Positions 1 to 9,369 of a stretch of 64,000 bases of DNA are shown here, in pieces. The number at the start of each line of letters is the position of its first letter. The stretch's first letter is position 1. Origin of the DNA: Paractinoplanes bogorensis. Its GTDB lineage: Bacteria; Actinomycetota; Actinomycetes; Mycobacteriales; Micromonosporaceae. The notes under the pieces are model-generated. The model had not been told where the DNA came from and did no database searches. It worked only from the letters and a program-made list of their open reading frames with translations. A program made the translations under genes and the position numbers. The DNA is taken from assembly GCF_018829635.1 (NCBI RefSeq), contig NZ_JAHKKG010000013.1, forward strand, positions 62,001-126,000, written 5' to 3'.

Positions 1-518
1 TCGAGCACCTCGGCGAAGGACGGCTGGCCGGTCGCCCAGACCGTCATGTCGTGGCCGTCGGTCTCGTACTCGGCGTTGGGGACGCCGAGCGGGTGGTAGG
101 GCTGATCGACCTCCTGGATCGCCCGGCGCAGCCACGTGTCGGTGGCCATGACCAGGTGTCGCAGCGTCTCGGCGAACGACCACTCGCCGTCCACCGAGAT
201 GTCGGTCGTGCCGGGCGGCATCGCCTCGACCCGGGACAGCGTGGCCGCCCAGGTGCGTTCGAGTGCGGCCCACGCCGTACGCAATCCGTCCGGGTCGGTC
301 GCCCGCCGCTCGGCGCGCCCGGGGAAGCGGCGGTTGAGTTCGGCCTCGACCAGCGGGATGACGTCGACGCCGTTGATCCGCAGGAAGCTGTCGCCGTCGA
401 ACAGCCACGGCGCGTCGATGTCGGCACCCTGGATCTCGACCGCGCGCATGACGACCCCGGACAGATCGCTCCGGACGAACCGGGAGCCGCTGAGGTCCGC
501 GTCGATGAACTCCGCCAT
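1..518 (-). CDS. DinB-like protein with pentapeptide-like N-terminus (partial)
   Basis: The frame opens at an ATG at 518 and runs leftward off the window without a stop, so the C-terminus is missing (172 codons seen). Residues 5-35 (ADLSGSRF...SDLSG...IQGADI) resemble degenerate pentapeptide repeats. From about residue 75 the sequence looks like a DinB/YfiT four-helix bundle, with H121 in ETLRHLVMATDTWL at the position of the first metal ligand. Such actinobacterial proteins are usually predicted metal-dependent, possibly mycothiol-dependent, transferases; the substrate cannot be read from sequence. It lies 31 bp downstream of the response regulator on the same strand and may be co-transcribed with it. 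Confidence 0.75.
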   Translation of the reverse strand, partial: MAEFIDADLSGSRFVRSDLSGVVMRAVEIQGADIDAPWLFDGDSFLRINGVDVIPLVEAELNRRFPGRAERRATDPDGLRTAWAALERTWAATLSRVEAMPPGTTDISVDGEWSFAETLRHLVMATDTWLRRAIQEVDQPYHPLGVPNAEYETDGHDMTVWATGQPSFAEVL

Positions 519-549
519 AAACGCAGCAGACTAGTCCATCGGCCCCGCA

Positions 550-1185
550 TCACTGGTGATTGCCGGGGACCAACCCGGTGCGGACGGCGTGCAGGGCGGC
601 TTGCGTACGGTCGGCCAGCCCGAGCTTCATCAGGATGCTCGACACGTGCGTCTTGACCGTCTTCTCGGCCACCACCAGGGCCCGCGCGATCTCGCGGTTG
701 GAGCGGCCGTCGGCGATCAGGGCCAGGACGTCGCGTTCGCGGGCGGTCAGCGCCGGGCCGCAGGCCGGGGTGCCGAGCAGAGTGGCGGCCACCTCCGGTT
801 CGAGCAGCAGGTGGCCTGCGTGTACCGAGCGGACCGCGGCGACCAGGGCGTTGGGGTCGACGTCTTTGGACAGGTAGCCGCGGGCGCCCGCCCGCACGGC
901 CGGGACGAGCCGCGCCCGGTCGGTGAAGCTGGTGACGACCAGGACGCGCGCGGGCAGCGACCGGCGGCGCATCTCCTGCAGCACCTCGACGCCGTCCATG
1001 CCGGGCAGCACCATGTCGAGCAGCACCACGTCGGGCGCGGTCTGCTCGATCAGGTCGAGCGCGGACGGGCCGTCGGCCGCCTCGCCGGTCACCACCAGGT
1101 CGCCGGCCAGTTCGAGGAAGGTGCGCAGGCCACGGCGTACGGCGGGATGGTCGTCGACGATCAGCACGCGAATCTCAGCCGGCAC
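550..1185 (-). CDS. NarL/LuxR-type response regulator
   Basis: 211-residue two-component response regulator. The receiver domain (residues 5-120) has the acidic pocket D11/D12, the phospho-acceptor D57 in VVLLDMVLPGMDG, the conserved T/S of VVTSF and the K of YLSKD. The C-terminal LuxR-type helix-turn-helix (about 145-205) contains LTARERDVLALIADGRSNREIA and KTVKTHVSSIL. It overlaps the 3' end of the upstream histidine kinase gene by 11 bp, so the two are translationally coupled and almost certainly cognate partners. Its target may include the dyad at 2327-2345 just upstream of the kinase. Confidence 0.93.
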   Translation of the reverse strand: MPAEIRVLIVDDHPAVRRGLRTFLELAGDLVVTGEAADGPSALDLIEQTAPDVVLLDMVLPGMDGVEVLQEMRRRSLPARVLVVTSFTDRARLVPAVRAGARGYLSKDVDPNALVAAVRSVHAGHLLLEPEVAATLLGTPACGPALTARERDVLALIADGRSNREIARALVVAEKTVKTHVSSILMKLGLADRTQAALHAVRTGLVPGNHQ

Positions 1186-2290
1186 CGGGCACCTCCAGCC
1201 GCACCCGGGTGCCGCCGGGCGACGACGTGATGGTGACGTGGCCGCGCACCGAGCAGGCCCGGTCGCGCATCGAGCGCAGTCCCAGGCTACGGCCGGCCTT
1301 GATGGTGGCGCCCACGTCGAAACCGTCGCCGTCGTCGGTGATCTCCAGCGTGGTCCCCTGCAACAGGACGGTGATGGTCGCCGCGCCGGAATGACGGATG
1401 GCGTTGTGCAGCGCCTCCTGCGCCACCCGGAGAACCACGGTCTGCTGGGCCGGCGGCAGATCCGGGATGTCGCCGCCGAGGCAGACCAGCCGCGGGCCGT
1501 CGGGGCCGGACGCCCGGTCGAGGATCCGCACCTGCTTGCACAGGGTGTCGGCCAGGCCGTCCTCCTCCAGGCGGGCCGGGCGCAACTCGAGCACGGCCGC
1601 GTGCAGCTCCTCGGCGGCCTCGCGGGCCAGCGTCGACACCTCGCCCAGCCGGGCCCGGGCCGCGGCCGGGTCGCGGTCGATCAGCAGGTCGGCCGCCTGC
1701 GCGGTGAGCCGCAGTCCGAACAGCCGCTGGGCCACGGCGTCGTGCAGGTCGTGGGCGATCCGGGCCCGCTCCTCGGCGATGGTCAGCTCGCGGTTGCGGG
1801 CGTACAGGCGGGCGTGGGTCAGGGCGATCGCGGCGTGTGCGGCCAGGACGCGTACGAGCTCCTCGTCCTCGTCGGTGAAGCCGCCCGGCTTGTTGGCCAG
1901 GTAGAGCGCCCCGAGGATCTCGTCGCCGCTGGTCACGGGCACGCCGAGGAACGCCTTGAGCTGCGGGTGGGCGGCCGGCCACCAGGCGAACCGCGGGTCG
2001 GCCCGGATGTCGTCGAGGCGCTGGGCCTCGGGTTCGCGCAGCATCACGGCCAGGAAGCCGTGCTGGCGGGGGAGCGGGCCGATCGCCGCCTGCTGGTCGG
2101 CCGAGACGCCGGAGACGAGGAACTGCGCGAACGAGCCGTTGTCGTCGGGGACGCCGAGCGCGGCGTACTCGGCCGCGGCCAGTTCGCGGGCGGTGTCGAC
2201 GATGGTCTGCAGCACCTCGGGGACGGTGAGCTGGTTGCTCACCGCCAGCACCGCGGCCGACAAGCGACGGGCCGTGCGCAGGTCATCCAC
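1175..2290 (-). CDS. GAF-domain sensor histidine kinase (HisKA_3)
   Basis: 371-residue cytosolic sensor kinase with one GAF domain (about residues 20-160), a HisKA_3 dimerisation domain with phospho-acceptor H180 in RIAHDLHDAVAQRL, and a HATPase_c domain with N-box EALHNAIRHSG and G-box DDGDGFD. The GTG at 2290 was chosen because the reading frame further upstream is compositionally unlike the family and overlaps the divergent SDR promoter. There are no membrane segments. Architecture (GAF plus NarL-class regulator) resembles DevS/DosT-type systems, but with one GAF instead of two. The gas or redox ligand, if any, cannot be inferred. Confidence 0.9.
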   Translation of the reverse strand: MDDLRTARRLSAAVLAVSNQLTVPEVLQTIVDTARELAAAEYAALGVPDDNGSFAQFLVSGVSADQQAAIGPLPRQHGFLAVMLREPEAQRLDDIRADPRFAWWPAAHPQLKAFLGVPVTSGDEILGALYLANKPGGFTDEDEELVRVLAAHAAIALTHARLYARNRELTIAEERARIAHDLHDAVAQRLFGLRLTAQAADLLIDRDPAAARARLGEVSTLAREAAEELHAAVLELRPARLEEDGLADTLCKQVRILDRASGPDGPRLVCLGGDIPDLPPAQQTVVLRVAQEALHNAIRHSGAATITVLLQGTTLEITDDGDGFDVGATIKAGRSLGLRSMRDRACSVRGHVTITSSPGGTRVRLEVPGAG

Positions 2291-2326
2291 GGGCCCACCA
2301 TAGCCAGCGGCCACCGGTGAGAGAAC

Positions 2327-2345
2327 GGTCCTAGGACCAAGGTCC
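2327..2345. promoter_or_regulatory. DevR-like dyad between kinase and SDR genes
   Basis: Three alternating half-sites GGTCC-TA-GGACC-AA-GGTCC form two overlapping palindromes: GGTCCTAGGACC at 2327-2338 and GGACC-AA-GGTCC at 2334-2345. The second fits the GGAC-N4-GTCC core of the DosR/DevR consensus. It sits 37 bp upstream of the kinase start and 60 bp upstream of the SDR start, so it could control either or both. The assignment to the adjacent NarL-type regulator is inference. Confidence 0.45.
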
Positions 2346-2404
2346 GACCACGATCGCGACCGCGGCCCGAGGCTCGCGAGGACAAAGCCGAGCAGGGTCG
2401 AGGC

Positions 2405-3082
2405 ATGACACAGACAGCAGTGATCACCGGAGCCTCCCAGGGGCTTGGCGCCGCCCTCGCCCGTGGACTCGCCGAGCGCGGATGGAAGCTCGTCATCAAC
2501 GCCCGTACGGGAAAAGACCTCGACGCCGTCGCGAAGGAACTGAGAACGGACGTGATCGCGATCGCGGGTGACGTGGTGGACGACGACCATCGGGCCGAAC
2601 TGGCCGCGGCCGCCGACAAGCTGGGCGGGGCCGACCTGCTCGTCAACAACGCGTCCACCCTGGGCGGCAGCCCGCCGCCCGCACTGGGCGACTTCCCGCT
2701 GCCCGCGTTGCTGGAGACGTTCGAGGTCAACGTGCTCGCCCCGATCGCGCTGACCCAGCTCGTGCTGCCGCAGTTGCGCCGCTCGGAGCGGGGTGCGGTG
2801 CTCAACCTGAGCTCGGACGCGGCGGTGGAGGCGTACGCGGGCTGGGGTGGTTACGGCGCCGCCAAGGCCGCCCTCGACCACGCGAGCGCGGTGCTGGCCA
2901 AGGAGGAACCCGGGCTGCGGGTGTGGGCCGTCGACCCCGGTGACCTGCGGACCCGTCTGCAGCAGGAGGCGTTCCCGGGCGAGGACATCTCGGACCGCCC
3001 GCTCCCGGAGACCGTGGTGCCGTTCTTCCTGAACCTGCTCGACGAGCGCCCGGACTCGGGAAGGTACGTGGCGACGCGATGA
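2405..3082 (+). CDS. SDR-family NAD(P)-dependent oxidoreductase
   Basis: 225-residue classical short-chain dehydrogenase/reductase. The Rossmann cofactor motif is TGASQGLG (residues 8-15), followed by NNAS, the structural N of FEVNVLAP, the catalytic serine in NLSSDAA and the pair Y150/K154 in YGAAK. The late PGDLRTRLQ segment is typical of the family. The substrate is unknown. Its stop overlaps the QueA start by 4 bp (ATGA), so the two genes form a coupled pair. The ATG is the first in-frame start and sits after the divergent regulatory dyad. Confidence 0.9.
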   Translation: MTQTAVITGASQGLGAALARGLAERGWKLVINARTGKDLDAVAKELRTDVIAIAGDVVDDDHRAELAAAADKLGGADLLVNNASTLGGSPPPALGDFPLPALLETFEVNVLAPIALTQLVLPQLRRSERGAVLNLSSDAAVEAYAGWGGYGAAKAALDHASAVLAKEEPGLRVWAVDPGDLRTRLQQEAFPGEDISDRPLPETVVPFFLNLLDERPDSGRYVATR

Positions 3083-4026
3083 CGGTGACCTTCGAACTGC
3101 CACCCGCCCTCGAGGCGAGAGAACCGGCGGCGGCCCGCGACGGCGTACGGCTGATGGTGAGCCGGGGGACCTCGGTCAGCCATCACCGTTTCCCCGAGCT
3201 GCCGCACCTGCTCGACCCCGGCGACCTGCTCGTGGTGAACAACTCGGCCACGCTGCCCGCGGCGCTTCTCAGTCAGGGCGGCGTGCGGGTGCATGTGTCG
3301 ACCGAACAGGTCGACGGCTCGTGGCTGGTGGAGCTCCGCAACGCGGACGCCCGCACGGGGCTGCGACTGCGCGTGCCGGACGGCGAGATCACGCTCCTGC
3401 GCCCCTACACGTCACGACTGTGGGTGGCGCTGGCCGACGTGCCCGGCGACCGGGTCAGCTATCTGCAGAAGCACGGCCGGCCGATCCGCTACAGCTACAC
3501 CGACCGCGACTGGCCGATCGAGACGTACCAGAACTCGTACGCCACCGAGCCCGGCAGTGCCGAGATGCCCAGCGCGGGCCGTCCGCTGACCGGGGCGGTG
3601 CTGGCCGCGCTGGCCGGCCGGGGCGTGCTGGTCGCGCCGATCACCCTGCACACCGGCGTGGCCTCGGCCGAGGTGGACGAGCCGCCCTATCCCGAGTGGT
3701 TCCAGGTGCCCGCGTCGACCGCTTCGCTTATCCCATACGTCCGTGCCAGTGGCCACCGGGTCATCGCCGTGGGGACGACTGTGGTGCGGGCGCTCGAGTC
3801 CTCAATCCAAGCAGCCGAGGGCTGGACCGACCTGGTCATCGAGCCGGATCACCACCTGCGGGCCGTCGACGGGCTGCTCACCGGGTTGCACGAGCCGCGC
3901 GCCTCGCACCTGAAGATGCTCACGGCCGTCGCGGGGGAGGCCACGCTGCGGGTCGCGTACGCCGAGGCGCTGCGCGAGCGCTATCTGTGGCACGAGTTCG
4001 GCGACGTCCACCTGCTGCTTCGCTGA
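3079..4026 (+). CDS. queA: QueA-like S-adenosylmethionine:tRNA ribosyltransferase-isomerase
   Basis: 315 residues matching the QueA family, which transfers and isomerises the ribosyl moiety of SAM onto 7-aminomethyl-7-deazaguanine in tRNA during queuosine synthesis. Visible hallmarks are the early LLVVNNSATLPA block, the ITLHTGVASAE segment and the IAVGTTVVRALES motif near residues 230-245. It is slightly shorter than typical enterobacterial QueA (about 350). It is translationally coupled to the upstream SDR gene. No tgt, queC-F or queG gene is visible nearby, so whether it serves queuosine in this organism is open; many actinobacteria carry an isolated homologue. Confidence 0.85.
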   Translation: MTVTFELPPALEAREPAAARDGVRLMVSRGTSVSHHRFPELPHLLDPGDLLVVNNSATLPAALLSQGGVRVHVSTEQVDGSWLVELRNADARTGLRLRVPDGEITLLRPYTSRLWVALADVPGDRVSYLQKHGRPIRYSYTDRDWPIETYQNSYATEPGSAEMPSAGRPLTGAVLAALAGRGVLVAPITLHTGVASAEVDEPPYPEWFQVPASTASLIPYVRASGHRVIAVGTTVVRALESSIQAAEGWTDLVIEPDHHLRAVDGLLTGLHEPRASHLKMLTAVAGEATLRVAYAEALRERYLWHEFGDVHLLLR

Positions 4027-4043
4027 CCGCGCGCTGCCGGGTC

Positions 4044-4064
4044 GACCGGATCGTGCGTCCGGTC
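4044..4064 (+). terminator. Hairpin after queA
   Basis: A 7-bp perfect stem GACCGGA / TCCGGTC with a 7-nt loop lies 17 bp after the QueA stop. There is no U tract, as is usual in actinobacteria. It is the only strong dyad before the next gene. Confidence 0.45.
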
Positions 4065-4118
4065 ACACCCGCCGGTCTCCACCCGGGTTGCGCCCCTGAG
4101 AAGCGGTAGGAAAGAGGC

Positions 4119-4790
4119 GTGCTCGACAATCCCGTGTGGTCGGCTCTCCGGCACGATCAGAAACCGTTTTCCCTCGTACGCGGTCAGGCCGCCCGCTACC
4201 AGCCGGACGTGTCCCCGTTCGTGGCCGTCGACGACGTCAGCGACCCGGCGGCCTGGGCCGATCTCGCGGAGCTGGTCGAGCCGGACGAGACCGTGCTGAT
4301 GCCGGCCGCGCCCGACACCACGCCGGCGGGCTGGGAGTTGCTCGGCGGCGGTAAGGGTGTGCAGCTCACGGGCGAGGATCTCGCCGGCGCCCACGATGAC
4401 GAGGCGGTGCGCCTCGGCGCGGCCGATGTGCCGGAGATGCTGGATCTGGTCGAGCGCACCAAACCCGGGCCGTTCGGGCCGCGCACCTACGAGCTGGGTG
4501 GCTACCTCGGGATCCGGCGCGGCGGCGCGCTGGTGGCGATGGCCGGTGAGCGGGTGCGGCCGCCGGGCTGGTCCGAGATCAGCGCCGTCTGCACCGACCC
4601 CGCCTATCGCGGGCAGGGGCTGGCCAACCGGCTCGTGCGGGCGGTCGCGGCCGGCATCCGGGAGCGGGGCGAGATCCCGTTCCTGCACGCGGCCGGTTTC
4701 AACGAGAACGCCATCCGGCTCTACCTGGCGATGGGGTTCCGGCACCGGCGCGACATTAATTTCCATGCGCTCCGGCGGGCCGCGAGCTAA
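4119..4790 (+). CDS. GNAT-family N-acetyltransferase
   Basis: 223 residues. The C-terminal half carries the FR47/GNAT acetyl-CoA fold: beta4 ISAVCTDPAYRGQGLANRLV provides the RGQGLA pyrophosphate-binding signature, followed by LHAAGFNENAIRLYLAMGF, the usual asparagine-aromatic end of the domain. The N-terminal 95 residues are a divergent GNAT-like half. The GTG at 4119 follows a TAGGAAAG ribosome-binding site. Substrate unknown. It precedes the ABC-F leader by 30 bp on the same strand, so partial readthrough into that gene is possible. Confidence 0.88.
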   Translation: MLDNPVWSALRHDQKPFSLVRGQAARYQPDVSPFVAVDDVSDPAAWADLAELVEPDETVLMPAAPDTTPAGWELLGGGKGVQLTGEDLAGAHDDEAVRLGAADVPEMLDLVERTKPGPFGPRTYELGGYLGIRRGGALVAMAGERVRPPGWSEISAVCTDPAYRGQGLANRLVRAVAAGIRERGEIPFLHAAGFNENAIRLYLAMGFRHRRDINFHALRRAAS

Positions 4791-4820
4791 TCTGCCTAGC
4801 GAACCGAGCGAGGGAGCTAC

Positions 4821-4850
4821 GTGGCATGTGACGACGACATCTCCGGGTGA
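4821..4850 (+). CDS. Putative 9-residue leader peptide of the ABC-F gene
   Basis: A mini-ORF GTG-GCA-TGT-GAC-GAC-GAC-ATC-TCC-GGG-TGA (MACDDDISG) has a good ribosome-binding site (GAGGGAG, 5 nt before the GTG). It ends inside the first of two adjacent hairpins and lies 82 bp upstream of the ABC-F start. Antibiotic-inducible ABC-F genes are often controlled by such leader peptides through ribosome stalling. Whether this one is translated is inference; no expression evidence is available from sequence. Confidence 0.4.
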   Translation: MACDDDISG

Positions 4851-4889
4851 ATGCCCCGGACCGGCCGCAGGCGTGTGACGCCGCGGCCG
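4842..4889 (+). promoter_or_regulatory. Two adjacent hairpins upstream of ABC-F (possible attenuator)
   Basis: Hairpin 1: TCCGGG (4842-4847) pairs with CCCGGA (4855-4860) across a 7-nt loop; its 5' arm is the last codons of the leader ORF. Hairpin 2: positions 4862-4873 pair with 4879-4889 in an 11-bp stem with one bulged A (4869) and a TGTGA loop. The second could act as terminator or ribosome-site block 43 bp before the ABC-F start. A ribosome stalled on the leader would melt hairpin 1. This geometry is that of a ribosome-mediated attenuator. Confidence 0.45.
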
Positions 4890-4932
4890 ACCTTGTCGTG
4901 TCCTGCCACCTCCAGCCCTTGCGGAGTTTCTC

Positions 4933-6477
<1,545 letters not shown>

Positions 6478-6480
6478 CGA

Positions 6481-6506
6481 TGCGGGGGCCGGAAACGGCC
6501 CCCGCA
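6481..6506. terminator. Bidirectional terminator between convergent genes
   Basis: A perfect 11-bp stem TGCGGGGGCCG / CGGCCCCCGCA closed by a GAAA tetraloop starts 3 bp after the ABC-F stop and ends 10 bp before the stop of the convergent small gene. It can serve both transcripts. Confidence 0.8.
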
Positions 6507-6516
6507 CTCGCGACGA

Positions 6517-6963
6517 TCAGGCGGCGTACTTCTCCACCAGGGTGCCGAGGGCCGGCAGGGCGGCCTCGATGTGCTTCGACGCGCCACCGCGGACGGTGTT
6601 GTAGGCCTTGACGACGACGGCCTTCTCCGAGGAGTGGGCCATGTCGTCGGTGACCTTCAGCAGGGCCGGGGTGACCTCGTCCTGGCGCTTGACCAGGTAG
6701 TCGCCGAACGAGCCGCCACCGGCCGTCTGGAAGTCGCCCCAGAACGGCTGCAGCGCCTCGAGCATCGAGGGCACCAGGATGTTCAGGGTCTCGGTGTAGT
6801 AACCCGGGGCGAACGAGGTGATCGCCTTGTAGGCAAGCTTCACCGCACCGGCCGAGAGGCCCGACTTGTTGGCGAGCTCCGACTCGACCAGCGCCTGGGC
6901 GTCCTTGACGATGGCCTCCTTCGTGGCCGGGTTCGCGGAAAGGTCAAGAAGGTTGGAAACCAT
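6517..6963 (-). CDS. Conserved actinobacterial protein (DUF6918-like)
   Basis: 148 residues, no signal peptide or membrane span. The pattern NPATKEAIVKDAQALVESEL, FAPGYYTETLNILVPSML, LQPFWGDFQTAGG and ASKHIEAALPALGTLVEKYA matches a family of small helical proteins common in actinobacteria that I believe is DUF6918; the family name is from memory. Function unknown. The ATG at 6963 follows an AGGAG at about 10 nt. The codon usage is typical of highly expressed genes (K = AAG, few rare codons), and a strong terminator follows. Confidence 0.8.
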   Translation of the reverse strand: MVSNLLDLSANPATKEAIVKDAQALVESELANKSGLSAGAVKLAYKAITSFAPGYYTETLNILVPSMLEALQPFWGDFQTAGGGSFGDYLVKRQDEVTPALLKVTDDMAHSSEKAVVVKAYNTVRGGASKHIEAALPALGTLVEKYAA

Positions 6964-7145
6964 GGTTGTGCGCGCTCCTCATCACAAGACGACGGCGTGC
7001 AGACTACTCAATGAAGAAACACATTCAACTCCTGCCTCTCCCGACTTGTGAGATGCCCCGGCGTGGCTACGATCTTCCGTCTGAACGTCTTTCCGGACGG
7101 TCCGTCCAGCCGGTGTTTCGGGGTCGCGCCGGGCGACCGGGTCTG

Positions 7146-8114
7146 CTAGGACACTGGCGTCGCGTTGAGGTGCCGGCCCGGCGTGGCCGGATCGACGTGC
7201 ATGGTCACCGTGGTCAGGCGGGGCACGCGGTGCTTCAGGCGATGCTCAGCATCGGCCGTGATCTCGTGCGCGGCGACGACGGTGAGTTTCTCGTCGACCA
7301 CGATGCCGGCCTCGGCCTGCAGGCGGTGCCCGACCCAGCGCAGCCGGACACCGGTGACGTCCCGGACGCCCGGCACGGTGCGCAGCTCGCACTCGGCCTG
7401 GTCGACCAGCGCTGGGTCGACGCGGTCCATCAGGCGGTGGTAGACCTCGCGCGCGGCGTCCTTGAGCACGAAGGCGATCGCGGCGGTGATGGCCAGGCCG
7501 ACCACGGGATCGGCCCAGCTCCATCCGGCCCAGGCGCCGGCTGCGGCGAGTACCACGGCGAGTGAGGTGAAGCCGTCGGTGCGCGCGTGCAATCCGTCGG
7601 CGACAAGCGCGGCCGAGCCGATGCGGCGCCCGACCGTGATGCGGTAGCGGGCCACCAGTTCGTTGCCGGCGAAACCGATCACGCCGGCGGCCAGCACCCA
7701 GGGCAGGTGTGTCATCTCGCGCGGGTGCAGCAGGCGGTCGACCGCGGTCCATCCGGCCAGCACCGCCGAGCCCAGGATGACCAGCACGATGACCACGCCG
7801 GCCAGATCCTCGGCCCGGCCGAAACCGTAGGTGTAGGCCCGGGTGGCCGCCCGCCGTCCGAGCACGAACGCGATTCCCAGCGGCACGGCGGTCAGCGCGT
7901 CGGCCACGTTGTGCAACGTGTCACCGAGCAGCGCCACCGATCCCGAGAGCGCCACGACCACGGCCTGCAGAGCCGCCGTGACGCCGAGCGCGACGAGCGA
8001 GATCCAGAGCGCCCGCAGACCCTCCCGGGACGACTCCAGCGCGGAGTCCACCTTGTCGGCGCTGTCGTGGGAATGCGGGGTCGGCCAATGGTGGTGGTGC
8101 TGGTGGTCGGACAT
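7146..8114 (-). CDS. Cation diffusion facilitator (zinc-type CDF) exporter
   Basis: 322 residues. A His-rich cytosolic N-terminus (DHQHHHHWPTPHSHD) is followed by six predicted transmembrane helices (about 35-215). The transport-site motifs are HNVAD (H68/D72) in helix 2 and HARTD in helix 5. A C-terminal cytosolic ferredoxin-like domain (about 225-315) ends in TTVTMHVDP. The HxxxD/HxxxD tetrad favours zinc over manganese in this family. It exports divalent cations by proton antiport. No Zur-type box was seen in the 93 bp upstream. Confidence 0.92.
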   Translation of the reverse strand: MSDHQHHHHWPTPHSHDSADKVDSALESSREGLRALWISLVALGVTAALQAVVVALSGSVALLGDTLHNVADALTAVPLGIAFVLGRRAATRAYTYGFGRAEDLAGVVIVLVILGSAVLAGWTAVDRLLHPREMTHLPWVLAAGVIGFAGNELVARYRITVGRRIGSAALVADGLHARTDGFTSLAVVLAAAGAWAGWSWADPVVGLAITAAIAFVLKDAAREVYHRLMDRVDPALVDQAECELRTVPGVRDVTGVRLRWVGHRLQAEAGIVVDEKLTVVAAHEITADAEHRLKHRVPRLTTVTMHVDPATPGRHLNATPVS

Positions 8115-8207
8115 GGCCCGATGCTAGGCGCCAGGGTAGGCATGCGACAACGCGGCAGATGCCCAGGAGCTGCAGTAACGCATGATTCTCAGCTGCGCGA
8201 GCCGGTC

Positions 8208-9224
8208 TCAGCGGCGTGGGGGAGCGGTCGAGCCGCGTACGACCAGCCGGGTCGGCACGGTCAGCCCGCCGCCCGTCTCGGCCCCGGAGAGCAGCGACAG
8301 CAGCAGCCGGCCGGCGGCGGTGCCCTGCTCCCGTACGGGCTGGGCCACCGTGGTCAGGTCGGCCAGCTCGGCCATCGGGTGGTCGTCGATGCCCACCACC
8401 GACATGTCGCCGGGGATGCGCAGCCCGGCCCGGCGCAGCGTGTGGATCGCCCCGAACGCCACCTCGTCGGAGTGGGCGTAGACGGCCGTCGGCGGCTCGC
8501 GCAGGCTCAGCAGCCGGGCCATCGCGTCGGCGCCGCTGAGCCCGCCCCACGGCACGGTGACGACCAGGCCCGGGTCGGCCGGCAGGCCCGCCGCGGCGAG
8601 GGCCTCGTGGTAGGCCCGGCTGCGGCCGGGGTTGGCCGGCCAGCCGGGCTCGGTCGGGTCGACCGCGGCGATCATGCCGATCCGCCGGTGTTTGAGCAGC
8701 AGCAGGTGGTCGACCGCCTGGCGGCCGGCCTCGCCGTCGTCGATCGAGACGTACGGATAATTCTCGACCTGGCCGCCGGCCGCCACGATGTGCACGCCCA
8801 TCGATTCCAGGCGCTCCCGTTCGCCGTCGGCCACGGGCATGCCGAGCACGACGACGGCGTCGACCTTGCGCCGGGCCGGCAGCCGGTGGAAGAAGTCGCG
8901 GCGGTCGTCGGCGTCGCCCACGTGGTAGAGCAGCACGTCGAGATCGGCCTCGCGCAGCACCGACTCGAGCCCGTCGAGCAGGGTCGCGAAGAACCAGCGG
9001 GACAGGTGCGGAACGACCACCGCGACCCGGCCGGTCGTGCCCCCGGCCAGCCGGGACGCCTCGGGTGAGATCACATAGGACAGTTGCTCGGCGGCGGCCA
9101 GCACGCGCCGCCGGGTCTCGGCGGCGACGTGCGGGTGGTTGCTGAGCGCGCGGGAGGCGGTCGCCATCGACACACCGGCGCGGCGTGCGACATCGGCCAT
9201 GTTGATCCTCGTCTGAGGCGGCAC
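8208..9224 (-). CDS. LacI-family transcriptional regulator of the alpha-glucoside locus
   Basis: 338 residues from the GTG at 9224; an ATG at 9200 with a better ribosome-binding site (GAGG, 6 nt away) would give 330. The N-terminal helix-turn-helix is MADVARRAGVSMATASRALSNHPHVAAETRRRV, with the hinge helix AASRLAGG-type segment (PEASRLAGG). The remainder is a periplasmic-binding-protein-like sugar sensor ending PTRLVVRGST. It is divergent from the sugar ABC operon and separated from it by a perfect LacI-type operator, so it very probably represses that operon and itself until sugar binds. Confidence 0.92.
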   Translation of the reverse strand: MPPQTRINMADVARRAGVSMATASRALSNHPHVAAETRRRVLAAAEQLSYVISPEASRLAGGTTGRVAVVVPHLSRWFFATLLDGLESVLREADLDVLLYHVGDADDRRDFFHRLPARRKVDAVVVLGMPVADGERERLESMGVHIVAAGGQVENYPYVSIDDGEAGRQAVDHLLLLKHRRIGMIAAVDPTEPGWPANPGRSRAYHEALAAAGLPADPGLVVTVPWGGLSGADAMARLLSLREPPTAVYAHSDEVAFGAIHTLRRAGLRIPGDMSVVGIDDHPMAELADLTTVAQPVREQGTAAGRLLLSLLSGAETGGGLTVPTRLVVRGSTAPPRR

Positions 9225-9246
9225 AGCGATCAGCTTAACCCCGACT

Positions 9247-9258
9247 GGAAACGTTTCC
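9247..9258. promoter_or_regulatory. LacI-type operator O1
   Basis: Perfect 12-bp palindrome GGAAACGTTTCC with the central CpG typical of LacI/GalR operators. It lies 22 bp upstream of the regulator's GTG and 30 bp before the TTGACA element of the sugar operon promoter. Confidence 0.75.
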
Positions 9259-9287
9259 GATCACGCAGTGCGTGCACATAGTGACTC

Positions 9288-9336
9288 TTGACATATGACG
9301 CACATCACAATGAGGGTGAGATCTGCAAGCGGTTCC
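9288..9336 (+). promoter_or_regulatory. Sugar-operon promoter element and second operator O2
   Basis: TTGACA at 9288-9293 is a consensus -35 element; no clear -10 is visible. At 9325-9336 GCAAGCGGTTCC matches the O1 palindrome at 9 of 12 positions, with identical spacing around a central CG, and would be a weaker second LacI site. The two sites are 78 bp apart and flank the promoter, compatible with looping repression. Confidence 0.5.
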
Positions 9337-9369
9337 AAGCGACCTTCACTGCAGAAGGGACGACCGACC

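Noticed and set aside
7095..7107. GGACGG-T-CCGTCC dyad upstream of the small DUF6918-like gene.
   Set aside because: Only a 1-nt centre, so it cannot form a hairpin of that stem, and no regulator or promoter element aligns with it; too weak to call.
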